Assembly: GCF_030848805.1 (NCBI RefSeq)
Contig: NC_092368.1
Coordinates: forward strand, 3,320,441 to 3,384,440
DNA length: 64,000 nucleotides
DNA from: Temnothorax longispinosus
Taxonomy: Eukaryota; Arthropoda; Insecta; Hymenoptera; Formicidae
Direction: 5' to 3'
In this document: one piece after another, positions 24,909-36,849 of the stretch
Numbering within the stretch: position 1 is the stretch's first letter
How the letters are laid out: each line of letters starts with the position of its first letter
Notes under the pieces: model-generated
Told to the model about the DNA's origin: nothing
What the model saw: the letters and a program-made list of their open reading frames with translations, nothing else
Databases searched by the model: none
Program-made: the position numbers and the translations under genes

Positions 24909-25363
24909 TTCTTCCTCCTTCTCTTCACGCTCCGCCATCGCGCGAGCATCACAGAAAAACAAATTATTCCTGCACGAAGAATGTCGCAGATCTTCGCAAT
25001 TCCTCTCGTTCGAAACGCCGTCGAATCCCCAACAACGGAAGAGGGTCGGTAAACGCGAAAAGGACAGGACAACAACATTGTAAAATGGCGCGGAGTCACG
25101 CGATGGACGCTTACTACACTCGTGTTCGGCTTGCTTTCTTTCCTTCTTTCGCTCGAAACTACCGCGAGTTGTTCGCAAGATGCCACCGTTTCCGGTGTGC
25201 GACAGCTGTCCTTCGCCCTGTCGCACGACGAGGTCGACAACATTGACGAAGATGTATCGACGCCGTGTAAGCCTCGGATTTCTCGTTTGTGGCCGAAATG
25301 AGAAAGTGTTCACGAGAACGCCTACATGCGTGCGATAGAAAATTGATCGACGATTTTACTGCG

Positions 25364-25414
25364 ATTAAATATATTACACTATCCTTTAATATTTAACAGT
25401 GTAATATATTTAAT
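25364..25414. repeat. Perfect inverted repeat, 17-bp arms, at the edge of MITE copy A
   Basis: ATTAAATATATTACACT (25364-25380) faces its exact complement at 25398-25414 across a 17-base loop. The loop and right arm contain TTTAACAGTGT, the terminal sequence of the MITE family, but inverted relative to the body that follows. Confidence 0.9.
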
Positions 25415-25600
25415 TAACATTATTAATTATTATTTAACATTTTGTTATTTTTAACCATCATAGGTGTCTTTAAAATTTTGACACAAAACAGTATTATTTT
25501 AACTATATTGGTTTAGTTAAATTAACATTGTTTCATTGTCCACGCGGAAATGTTAAATCATGAAGTATGTTAAATCATGAATCATTTAACTTAAATTTTA
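25375..25600 (+). mobile_element. MITE-like element, copy A
   Basis: Its core (about 25430-25530) aligns with 44690-44790 and with the reverse complement of 47930-48010. Shared words include TTTTGTTATTTTTAAC, ACACAAAACAGTAT, ATTTTAACT and TTTAGTTAAATTAA. It has no coding capacity. The left edge is rearranged into the inverted repeat above. The right edge is unclear and contains ATGTTAAATCATGAA twice (25550 and 25567). Probably an eroded non-autonomous DNA transposon; the superfamily is not determined. Confidence 0.7.
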
Positions 25601-27661
25601 ACTCAACAAATAAACCTGTAAGATAATTTGCATCTATCGTAATATTTACATTACTGAAAAAATAGAACTATTAATTCCATTAAATCTGTCTCTCGAGTTC
25701 GCAATAAACATTGGTATCGTCACGTTTCCAAATTTTTATATTTTACACAGAAATATCTTCACACACACAAATATCGAGACACTAATTAATCTAAAGTTCT
25801 TTATGTTCTATCTCTCATGATCGAGCTAATATCTGATTAAAGCAACGTCCATCGCAATTTCCTAGACGACCAATTACGAAGCCGTTTAATGCTGTCCGAG
25901 ATAGCCGCGTTTAAAAGCGCGTATATACTTCGGAATCGCGTTTCGCCTCGCTGATGGGAGGATAACGTCTGGAGGAGACAAGGAACGAGATCTTTTCCTC
26001 TCCGTTATACTTTCACTTTCTCTTACGGCAGCCTCCTCCGCCGTGTTTTCCATTCCCCCGCCCCTTTGCCTGCCCCCCCATCGGTCGAGATTCACCGGGT
26101 GTACGACGCAGTCTCTCCGCCGTCTAGCCTGAAACCTAGGTATTATTTAGACTTTCACCGGTCAAAATGCCCAACTCTCTGGCTTATATATTTGTTATTT
26201 CTGCGTCCTTTCGCCTCTCTCTATCTCTTCGAAATGCATCGGTCGCTGCAATTGTAAGAATGAAGCCATTGACTTATAACCCGTATTTATAGGCCTAAAA
26301 AACAAAAATAACGATCTCTCTCTATTTAGAATATCTATAAATTCTTTTTATGATTATATAAAGAATAAATATGCACCGTAAGTATATATTATGATGCAGA
26401 AAAAAAGAAATTTTTTTTCAGAAAATAAAAAAAATCAGAATTTAAAGATCAGTCTACAATCTTAAGAACCACTTTCGTTTGTAGAGAAAACATTTAATTT
26501 TGAAGAGCACTTAACCCAATCGCGAACCGATACATCGGGAATCGATTCCACGATACTTGCGAAATACTTGTACATCCTACGATTAATACGGTGCCATCTT
26601 CACCGCTGCCGCGTTCTCCAATCCCTTCGCGATTCACTCGGCCGGCTAGGAGATATTTCGAGATCGCGGAACCACTTTCCAATCTCGCTCGCGAGAAAGG
26701 CCGTCGGCTCGTCTAGATTAATAGAGCGTGATCGGAGGAAGAAGGATCGATCGAGAGTTTGCTCGTCGTCGTGTCTGGGACAATACGAATCGCAGCGGTC
26801 ACGCACGTAGAAAACAACGCTCCGGCGTGGAGGCGTCTCGCCGTCGAGGACGCGAGACGATGATGATATCTCGATATAAATTTTGCAGACGATGACTCGT
26901 ACCGTCATTGTTCAATCGGTCTGGCGATCGCGAAAAAAAGTCAGCGCTTAATTTGATCTTGCACCGAAGTGAAAGGCCTAATGAGAAATCATTAAAATCT
27001 CTGCCTGGAGACGAGAGACGCGCGTCGTATGTAAAAAGCAGTTCGGATTCGGATGCGCGGGCTTAGTAAGCCGAGGGGTCGAAAGGAGGCGAGAGGGGAG
27101 AGACTTCTTCGTAGCCGGAGAAGAGGATTCGTGAAATCCAACGAGCCGAGCGGCCGGAACATCCTCGGCCATTTCGACAAAGGGAGCAAAAGGAGACTGC
27201 GAGGCTCTCGCACACACAAGCGCCGGCCACGTGCCAGGCAGGTGCGAGAGTGCATGAGGTTTCTCGAATAACAGTCGGCATTTATCTCCTCCCTTTCTCC
27301 TTCGCGGCGCGTCTCGGCCGCGAGTGGAGCCTCTTCCCCTTTGTTCCCTCTGCCTTGTGCATTTCGGCTTTTCTCCAGGTAAAGAAAAGAGAAAAAAGAT
27401 AGAAGCTTGGACAAATAGCGCGGAGTTGAATCGCTTAGAAAACTTCCAGCCGGGGTACCGGGGATCTCCGGGCCACTTCGCTGAAAGAAAACTAACGAGG
27501 TGGATTCGTGTATCTATCAAAGGAGAGGGATCACCGCGCGGGGCTATAGATCGTCCGGAACGAGGGAGGGCAGAAGGGGGTTTAGGGCTCTATGCTCGAT
27601 TCTTCCTGAATCATCGAGCATGAATTCGAGATACGTCAAAGGCTCCCTTGCGGCCATCGGC

Positions 27662-27663
<2 letters not shown>

Positions 27664-27708
<45 letters not shown>
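27664..27708 (+). repeat. (CGT)15 trinucleotide repeat
   Basis: An uninterrupted array that would encode valine, serine or arginine runs (or aspartate on the other strand) if translated. The flanking sequence gives no sign of a real exon. Confidence 0.97.
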
Positions 27709-30212
27709 TGGCTCGTGCTCTCGATTCGATCGATCGTATCATTAGCTCTGGGGGCGACGACACGGTGGTCGATACGGTAATACGTCGTAGTAGAAATCCA
27801 CGCGCTTTATCCGGACGTACACAGAAACGATATCGCGCGGAAATGCCTTTCACTTTCATGAAAGTCGACGAGTCTTTCCCCGCTGATAAAATGTTAGGTA
27901 ACTAAATTAAGTCGTTACGGGTGTCTGGATCGATTCGAGGAGCAACTCTAGTGAAAAAGAAGAGAGAGAGAGAGAGAAAGGAGGAGGAATGTAATTTGCT
28001 AAATGTTCTGTAACGTATATTCCCAATGGATACTTTGTCAAAAGATATGCGACGCAAAGATGTCGAAAATGCAAAAGTATTATACGGATAAAATTACAAT
28101 TACAATAACATTTGCAAAAACGTCTAATTTTATATGTAGATATAGTATACACGAAATATAATACTAAATTTTTACACTCGTTAATGAAGTGAATGCATAG
28201 TCGCATGTTTTGAAAGAAGTTTAATAACAAAGGGTATAAATCTGTAGATTATAAAATTTTAAGTCAAATTTCTTCAAAAAAGAATTTTAATTTGACTAAA
28301 TAATAATATAATTAGATACTGCATCCATTTGTGCATATCAATTTTAACATTGAGACTCAGAACATATATATAATGTTAAAAATAGAATTAAAAAATATCG
28401 AGATATTCATAAAAAATAAAATTAATATGATTTGAATGAAACAGGGATTAAAAACTAGAGGCAGATGGAGGGCTCTTCGAAAGGATGACCTGGCGGGATG
28501 CTGAGGCAACATATCGCAGGCACAATGAATTTATTTCTTCATCTGACTCGCGGTGGCTCGGTCACGAAAAGGGACGGGCGCGTCGAGAGAGAGGACCGGT
28601 AAAAGGGAACGAGGCGTAAGGGCACGTCGCGACGCGAACGTACAAGAAGAAAAGAAAGTGTGTGGAGCGCGCGCGGGAAAGGAGGTTGGGACGCGACGGG
28701 GCAACATCTGCCGGGTGCAACAATCTCGAACACCTGCCGTCTGGTAGTCGCGTGCTCTCGCACCCCGGGGAACAGGGTGGTGGAATAAGACGACGACCGG
28801 GCCGATCCTTGCCCTCGTAACTTACTCGAACGAGCCCGGGCGGCGCGCGTTAGGGGGAACGAGCCCAGGACCGGTGCTACGTCGCGCTACGCACAATGGA
28901 TCTGGCCAGACCGAATCGATTTCCAGCCAGTGTCTGACTGCGATTGTCGTCCGCGGGATACGAGACGATGCCGCCAGATCATTGACACTCGACTGCACTA
29001 ATCGTTTTTAGCCTTATATAGACGCGAAATAAAAACAAACGAGAAGAGTGCACACTAATTTCGCATTATCCGAACATCAGAAGAGAATTTCTAGTATATT
29101 TCTAATAATAATGTAAAGACATTATCTGAATTACTACCGGTATTGCCGATATGGCTAATAAATTATTATTATTAATCGTAAATAAGTACTATATCAGATA
29201 TTTGATCTAAGAGAGTCTATTAAAATTAAAGAGTACAAATAATTAGATGGCCTAACTAGTTATAGGCTAGTGTAAATAAATTATATCGTCTCATATTATA
29301 TTAAATCTTATCCGGTACTTGGGTAATGATGAAATTAGTTCCTTCCGACAAATAAAACAGAATAATATAATAATATAAATTATTTTGTGTATGGTTGCTT
29401 AATGAATAAAAAAGAGCAATATATAACACCATGAAGACATAATAATTATTTTACAAAACTAATAAACTGAAATTAAACTTTACGTATTTCTTTTTTACCA
29501 AGTACCTGCGCGCTAAAGTCAGGTTTCATCTCAGGTAATTACAGGTCAAGAAGCTTATTAGAAGCCAGACTATAAGATTACAAGGCTCGCAAATAAAACA
29601 TCGTGACAATTATCTGAAAGTATTCGATTGCCCCGGCGCTCATCGCCTGCAACTCGGCCCAAGAAACTAGATCAAGTGGACGATCGATCGCTCTACTTTT
29701 CCAGCGCGAGCAAACGGCGTAATAACCGCTAAACGTATTTAGATAACGCTTCACTCGTGACGAAGGTTATTAGTCTATTAGCGGCCCGTTGTAGGCCGGC
29801 GAAGCGTCGTCGTTAGGTATCCCAAGGCCGATCTCGAAAGCACGTTTTATTAATCGATTAATCAACCGCCAGGAACCCATCGGGTCGCGGCCGAGTCGCT
29901 TTTTCCCGTATTGCGACGGTAATGCGGGGATGACTATAGCTAATGGACACCCGGGTCCGATCAATGATTGCAAAATTACGACGACGCATGGATAATTCCC
30001 ATTTTTAAACGGCCGTTATCGCGCTGATTAATTGCGACGCTAACGCTCTCGTGTCTGATTCGACAATTTTCTAGGAATGAGTTGCGCGAAACTGCTGGCT
30101 TAAATTTTATGCATCGCGCGAGGCACGCGAGTAACAAAATCACTTTACCCCAGACCCGCGTAAAAAACGTCTGAAACGAGCTTCTATCCTACGGAGAGGG
30201 AAAGAGAAAAAA

Positions 30213-30236
30213 AGAGAGAGAGAGAGAGAGGGGGGA
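30213..30236 (+). repeat. (AG)9 followed by a G run
   Basis: An AG array runs into six G residues and then further purine-rich sequence to about 30260. Confidence 0.93.
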
Positions 30237-30875
30237 AAGGGAGAGGGAAAGGGAGTACGGAAAGAATTCCAAAGAGTTTTCCCCACAGTTATAACCTCGG
30301 AAAATTACTTCTCCCTTCTTAGACGCCCGGCGCTTTTATTCGCGCGACCTCCTTCTCGGCTTAGGTAGCCTCGCCGTGTGGCAGAACTTAATCCTGACCC
30401 TCGTCCACTAGGCCGTCACACATAGAAAGGCCTATGTATAATTATTTCGGTACTCGGGTCTATTATTATCGCACCGGTGTACGGGCAAAGTAGCGGTCGA
30501 CGGAAATTTCGTTGCTCGCCGGTGCACCGGTGGGCGGCCCCTCTCTCTCTCTGTCTCTCCTCCCCGATAGGGAGGGAGGACACACATCGGGGCATCGCAT
30601 AAGGGAAACTCATTACCGTAATGGCATCTACTCGGCGCAATAATCAATTTTCAATTTCCACGAGAGATCACTGCTATTTCCCGGTCTTTGCCTGGTCGGA
30701 TGGGTAGCCGTCGTCACGCGACGAATCGCAATGGTCACGAGAAGACAGCTTTTCGCGAGGAAAGCATACGCGAAGACAAAGAAGTACTGAAGTACAGCAA
30801 ACGCGCTTCACGTGATCTTTCCGGGAAACGCGCACGTGATTTCGCGGCTCCTTCCTCCTGCGGTTAACACTGATG

Positions 30876-30876
<1 letters not shown>

Positions 30877-30936
<60 letters not shown>

Positions 30937-30937
30937 T
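30877..30937 (+). repeat. (TC)n microsatellite
   Basis: About 60 bases of TC repeat with two TTTC interruptions near the ends. No C run borders it, unlike several others here. Confidence 0.97.
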
Positions 30938-31195
30938 CTAAAAATACTAGGGCGGCGGGCGCATAAGACACGAAAAGCGCGACGCAGAATCTCTGACATC
31001 ATCGGCATGCGCTCGGGATCGGCGGCGAGGCCGGTCGGTCGGGCGAGCTTCCGAGACGCTTTTTAAAGGCGGGTTCACGTTATTTTTAGAGGCATTATTC
31101 AGGCCAGGTGGCACTGATTTAGCAGTTGTATTATTGGTGTACCGTACGCGCGCGAGCCACACAGCGCAACGATGACGGCGGAAGAAAAGGAGAAA

Positions 31196-31206
31196 GGGGG
31201 GGGGGG

Positions 31207-31287
<81 letters not shown>
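31196..31287 (+). repeat. G14 followed by (GA)39 microsatellite
   Basis: The longest simple repeat in the window: a run of about 14 G residues (31196-31209) joined to about 78 bases of uninterrupted GA. It may form triplex or G-quadruplex structures and could bind GAGA-type factors (known for GA arrays; inference here). Confidence 0.97.
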
Positions 31288-31292
<5 letters not shown>

Positions 31293-31399
31293 CATCTTAT
31301 ATAGATCGGATCGCGGCAACTTTTTATTTACTAGGATATTGAGCATAATTAATTTATCTTTATATCACAGGGTCTTTATATCACACTTATTTAATTAAT

Positions 31400-34300
31400 T
31401 TATAATTCGTACGTCAATTGCTTCTTGTGACGGCGTGAATGTCAGCGGTTAAATTTGCCGAGAATGGAGAATGACATCTCGGCAAATGGAAAATAATGTC
31501 GAGTAATGAGTGTCAAACTTAACGACTAAACAATATCCAAATACGATATATTTCTACTTTTATCACGGGTGCATTTCTATTGCTAAATGCGCAAACTGTT
31601 ACGTACTAATTCAAGGAAATCGAATCGTCAAACTGACGAGATAAAACGAGAGCGCTTATTTTTCTTCGCGGTAATTTCGCTTCGACCTCGATTTAAGGCA
31701 AATTGGCTGGTAGTTATCTATGTTAAACCGTTGTTTTCGCAACCCCTTTAATTTACGTAGATGCACAGCGTGACTTGGAAGCGATACACCTTTCTGTGCG
31801 CTCCGGTATGTGTGCCATATCCTTGCACCACACTCGCCGCGAGAAACTAGTTCAGTGAAACCTCGGTTGTAAACATCGTTGGAATCGAAGGTTGCATCCA
31901 TTACTTAGGCCCATATTCGCAATATCGTTAACTCGAATCTCGTCTGAGGAGCATATCGCTCAAGAACGGAATGTCATATCTTGAGAGACACACGGACAGT
32001 TCAATAGTCACATTTCAATTAGAGAATTACCGAGACTTCACTCAACTGAGAAGTGGGAACGATTACTCATACGTGAAACTTGATTTCATGCCACTAATTC
32101 TGGCTCGAACTATGTTAGATATTAATTATAGCAATCATTAATTTTAGTTAATGTAACATAAACGCGTTATACATACATTACATCATTTTCGGTAAAATAA
32201 AAAAAACTAATAATAAATCTTTAATAATATAACAAAGTATAATATGTATATATACGTTTAAAATAACAAAGAAATAAACCAAACATTAAAAAGGTTAATT
32301 GTAATGATGCAATCCTATAATATGTGAGAAGCTGGAGCTACACTGAAAAAAAGATTTGATTGTATTCACAAAATGCTTTGATAAAATTACGCGGCATTAT
32401 CACTTAGGAATATGTGTCTAGTTCGGAAAATTAAAATCAATTTACAAGTCAAATAATTTTGTCATTCTCTATGTAAATTTTCTAGATGTGTTCAAGTAAA
32501 TGTTCATTGAGTCATTGTCTTGTAGTTGTCGTAGACTTTGAGAATGTTTAATGAATAGACATTATTTCATCCTGTCAGGCAATTGATCAGAGCTTACCTC
32601 ATGACGTACACGTTCGGGTTCGTTTATGCCAGATGACAGGTTAATTCTGAAGTTTCGCATCGCGAGGGGATTCTCTTGGTTGGGCCTAAATGAGAATGAA
32701 CCTGGTTTATTCTCAGACATTTCGGACCGCCAGGAGTGTCTCGAGAATCCCTCTATCGCGTTTATTCCCGCTGAGCGTTTTCGATGGTTACTTAGTAACG
32801 GCACTCCGAGTTGGTCTCGACGATGAGTCCATGTGAACAGCGTCCGAAATTAAGTCTCGGACCACCCGCAAACTCACGGTAGGACAAGTATTAATGTAAT
32901 GTCCACACAGGTGCGGACACACGTCGGTGTGTTGGACGTTCACGTAAAAATAACGCCCGCGCGCTTTCGCGGCGACAGACACTGACAAATTGAAAGATGA
33001 TCGCCGAACGGGAAAAGAAGCCGCCCCCGGTCTGTCTGACGGGAGTAAATTTTCTTGTACGAACTCGTGAGAAAGAGAAGAAAAAAAAATAAAGCGCACG
33101 AGCGAGCGATCGCGCGCGTGGATCCTCGCGAGCGAGGAGCGCGGAGTGGTGCTTGAAAAAATAATATCCGATGTAATCCCTTTTGTTGCGCGACGTTGAC
33201 GTACGGGGCATGCGAGAGGACAATATTTTTATCGCGCTTATACTAATATTTTAGGAGCGTTCTCTCCTTGAGATTTCGCCGTCGGCTTCTCTCGAGCTGT
33301 CTTTCAGAAAGTGTCATTAAGCGAACATCTTTCCTCTCACACATTTCCTGCTTTGCACGGCGCATCTCTCAACTTTGATTCCGTCTCGGTTGAATCAAAC
33401 AATTTTCGATAGATTGTGAGTATATATAAATAAATATGCATGAATGTCATCTCTTCGGTTGATTATGTCAAGAAGATGAGAGTCAAAGCACGGATAAAAT
33501 AATAATCTCTGCAATATATTTTACAATGACAGTAAATTTTTATAATCGGAATTATTTAAAAAGTTAGAGACTTAATGTAATCGACATGAATATTTCTATA
33601 GATAAACGATGTGATCTCTTATGCATTCAAAATCTACGTTAAATGTCTTAATGCATTAGTCGTGAAACGAATTACCATCGTTTAGACACGAAAAACGCAC
33701 TCCTATCCGTCTCGTCCAATTTCACGAGCCGAACCAGTCACGTTATCGCGGAGCGACTTGATAGCCCGAACGGAGTCACGGACGCTCTCGCGATTTCGCT
33801 TAACACCTATCACCGGCGGCCGTATCCGAGACGAGTGGCTTCCCGCTCCGAAATTAGCATAGTGCTGGCGATAATGAATTCATGATACATAATTTTCACA
33901 AATGCGCGCTGTAACGTCGCGCGAACGCAACGGTTATCACTCTTATGCTGAACACCCATATATACCTAGGAATCCGATTAGTTCTCCTAATAAACACACG
34001 TATCGCGCCGTTTAATGAGCACTGACAACTCGTTCGATAAATCGCGGTAACGCGGCTCGGAAGCTGAAAGAATATATATTTTGCTAACACTATTGCAGAT
34101 GCTTATTTCGAGCTTTCCTAATATATCTAATGAAGACAAAAAAAGATAACTTTTCATTATTATAATTTTCAAAATAGAAACTTTGATATCTTTTTTCCCG
34201 TCATTTTTTAATTAATATATACTACACATATACGAGTATCGTTTTTCTATACAATATTTATTTTAAATATATTCATAACATTTAAATATATGTACATAAT

Positions 34301-35220
34301 AAACATTTATCAGAAAATGATACTCATGCTAACTTTATTTAGCAATAAAAAGAAAGTTACGATCGCTCGGTGTTCGTTGTCTCTCGTTATTTTATGCGAT
34401 CATCCGACACTAATGTTCCTCACCCCCTTACCGTCGACTGATGCAACATCAAGATGTCCGTAATAAAGCATGGGGCTCCTTCCTTTCGTCACCAAGTTGC
34501 GCTCGGACCGCGTGGAGGTATTAATTCCGTTTACACGAACGGTTGAGTCATGCCCCCATCGTTGCAGATAAGCCACTTTCTAAATGCATTGGTGCCGAGA
34601 CCATAAATAGCCCACAATGACTCTATCCGCTATGCAATGGGAACGTACCAACTGTACCACGCTGTCCGACGATTTTTGTCCCATCGCCCGATAGACCCCG
34701 TTCAAGACACTTGGCTGCTTATGGCGTTATACGCGCGCGTATATATCCATTTCAATGCGCGACGTTAAGTGCTCGTTAAGCGGCGTAACATCGTCGTGCA
34801 GAAAAGCTTCCCGCGCACGGAATCCAAAGTCCGCGGCTGAAGGCTTGTTTACATCGCGCTATTTTTGTCGTTCTATTTATGATTTGAGAAATCCGTGCCG
34901 GCGCGTAATAAGTATGCGAGAATGAAGGAGCGATTCATTAATCGATGAAATCATTTATTCGCCGCTAACATTGCGACACGGTGTAAAACTCGATATACTT
35001 AGTCGATCTTATATATTATCGTCAACAAAGTTTGTGTTTTGTAAACAGGTTTCGAGATTAATGAGACGATTAACGGGCGACGCGCAAAACGTTCTCAGAT
35101 AGCAATTATCGTCAGATGTTTTCGATGATACATCAAGCCCGTGAAACTGGATTTCAAAACGACTTCTCGTGTTTAGATCGGAGCAGCGTGGAGAGCGCGT
35201 TGTAAAAAATCGCATTAATA
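31400..35220. other. Non-coding DNA, AT-rich islands in mixed sequence
   Basis: AT-rich at 32100-32560, 33420-33640 and 34100-34340, CpG-rich at 32880-33240 and 33660-33870. An ACACTGAAAAAAA string at 32340-32352 is reminiscent of DNA-transposon ends, but I could not find a matching second end. Frames of up to 110 codons are unremarkable. No gene seen. Confidence 0.7.
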
Positions 35221-35325
35221 ACGACAGGACATGGGACGATCGTTCGCCCGGCCCGTAATTTATTAGCGTGTATCGTTTCGAGAATGAATTTCTGAAAAAT
35301 CACGTCCGCCTTTGACTCCGCGGAT

Positions 35326-35334
35326 TATAAATAG
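35326..35334 (+). promoter_or_regulatory. TATA-box-like motif TATAAATAG
   Basis: Strong TATA consensus flanked by GC-richer DNA (CGGAT before, CTCGCG after). No good arthropod initiator lies about 30 bases downstream; the nearest GCAGTT is about 44 bases away. A real core promoter is possible but unproven. Confidence 0.2.
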
Positions 35335-36462
35335 CTCGCGTATACGTGTCGGTGTGTGCGTTGTAATTCGCAGTTTATTTAAATATACGCAGCCTTCGAG
35401 CTACAAACTAGTTGTGCCATTAATCTGAGCGCACAGATACGATAAATAGAACGGCAGAGAGATACCTCTCCGTTAATCGACACCGATAAATAATTCTATG
35501 TATCGTTACGGGTGTATTAAGAACCGTGTTAGTCACCAACGGGGCGACGCACCATCATAATTTCGGCGAGTTTCGAATTTCCTGCTGTTACACAGTCGTG
35601 CGAAATTTCCAAGTCGGATCGCACGAGGCATCCTACACGTGGGATTTGCGACCGGGGTCAAGAGAGATGCTTTATCGCAAATGTTTGTCAAAGGACATAT
35701 ATCTCGCGTGTTTACGGAGGCACGCGCGATTCTTCCGCCAATACGTGCAAATTAAGAAATACGTGTTATCGTCAGGCGAGTACGCGGCGGGAAATCGCGC
35801 GAACGGGGATATCAAAGATATTTCATCGAGGGAATATGTCCGTCCTGTAAGTCTCGCGCAATCATGCAAGTGTCTCGAATTTTCCACGTGGTGCAACATC
35901 GTCACGGCGCCAGCGATGGCGACTACGAGAATCCCAGTGTACTACGCGGAGCCTACTATAATTGCGGTATTTGTGTACTGTAATTTCGTCATGGCGCACT
36001 ATGTAATTCCCCTCGTAAATTACGGTACGCCTGAAATCTGAATTATAATTTTTTTCGTATCGCCACTTCTTCCCCCGTCTCGAAAAATATTCACTCCACC
36101 TCCTCGCGCATACATGCCGATTATCGATCGGTTTATCGATTTCTTCGAGCAATTTCCGTTTTGTTATCTCGCTGCCTCGACTACGATTAATAATCGGCAG
36201 GTTAGCCGCATCCCTTGTATTCTGCGTATCTCTGAGAAGGCTTACCTCTCTCTCCTTCCGAGTAATTATTCAATATTAAGTTTGTTTGCATAATTCGAAA
36301 TACCGTAATTTTCTACCTGTCGGAGTGTATGAGAATACCATCGTCGTCGAGAGAGCAGGCGTGTACGTCGTCTCCGACACCGCCGACGAGCGAGAACGGT
36401 ACTCGAAAAACGATCACGCGTACACACGTGCGTCGTGTGCGTGGACGTATCGAGGTGCGGCG

Positions 36463-36473
36463 TGAGTCACTCA
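36463..36473. promoter_or_regulatory. AP-1-like palindrome TGAGTCACTCA
   Basis: It contains the AP-1 (Jun/Fos) consensus TGAGTCA within an 11-base odd palindrome, in a CpG-rich stretch. A single site; chance is a fair explanation. Confidence 0.25.
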
Positions 36474-36849
36474 TTCATGTCTGGGCGAGAGAGTTGGTGT
36501 GGTGACGGCGCGGCGGCGACGGGACGTCACACGATTACGTAAGATAATGCGTGTACCGTACGGGGGAGTCGGTGGGGGATAGCCAGCAACGAACAGAGAA
36601 AAAGAGAGCGAGACTCACGCTCTGGGAATGCAGGCCTTAAACAACCGACAATAAGCGCGAACGCGGGAATTCGCGGCCGTGTTTTAGAATTCGACCCTCC
36701 GGGAGGAAGTACCGAGTTAAAGAAACGGTAACCGCCGCCCTGAGTCTCTATTCGTCTCCCATTGAAGTACGGCGTATCTTCCTCCCTATTAAACATCACA
36801 AGAAGCGCGTAATTGTCCGTATTGTTCATTTCATGCAACGAAACTTACA

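Larger units (their letters stand above)
24750..28460. other. Non-coding DNA with microsatellites and one MITE copy
   Basis: CT microsatellite at 24848-24908, AT-rich MITE-bearing DNA at 25360-25830, mixed to CpG-rich at 25870-27900 with a CGT repeat, and AT-rich again at 27980-28450. A small hairpin (TTTTAACATT at 28342 against AATGTTAAAA at 28372) lies in the last part. Long frames at 24813-25313 and 26978-27520 are low complexity (RE and SL runs) or arginine-rich. Confidence 0.7.
19991..28737. promoter_or_regulatory. Field of CACCTGC E-box motifs
   Basis: CACCTGC or its complement GCAGGTG occurs at 19991, 20848, 21434, 22451, 23814, 24040, 27238 and 28731, with CACCTGT at 21330. Eight copies of one 7-mer in 8.7 kb compares with about one expected under equal base use; GC-rich sequence raises that somewhat. 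Several copies share longer context (see findings). Such sites suit Snail/Escargot/Scratch zinc fingers or bHLH dimers. A distributed enhancer is inference. Confidence 0.3.
28460..31400. other. Non-coding DNA with several GA/CT arrays
   Basis: CpG-rich at 28460-28990, AT-rich at 29010-29500, mixed at 29500-30180, then repeat-rich to 31300. A perfect 12-bp palindrome CCGGTGCACCGG lies at 30519-30530. Open frames are at most 90 codons and either low complexity or featureless. No gene seen. Confidence 0.7.

Noticed and set aside
24813..25313. Frames with long RE or SL dipeptide runs around the CT array
   Set aside because: These are simply translations of the CT/GA microsatellite.
26978..27520. 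180-codon minus-strand frame
   Set aside because: Basic, low-information peptide overlapping a second minus-strand frame of 140 codons in another phase.
32340..32560. ACACTGAAAAAAA as one end of a MITE
   Set aside because: No matching inverted end or second copy was found, so it may be an AT-rich coincidence.
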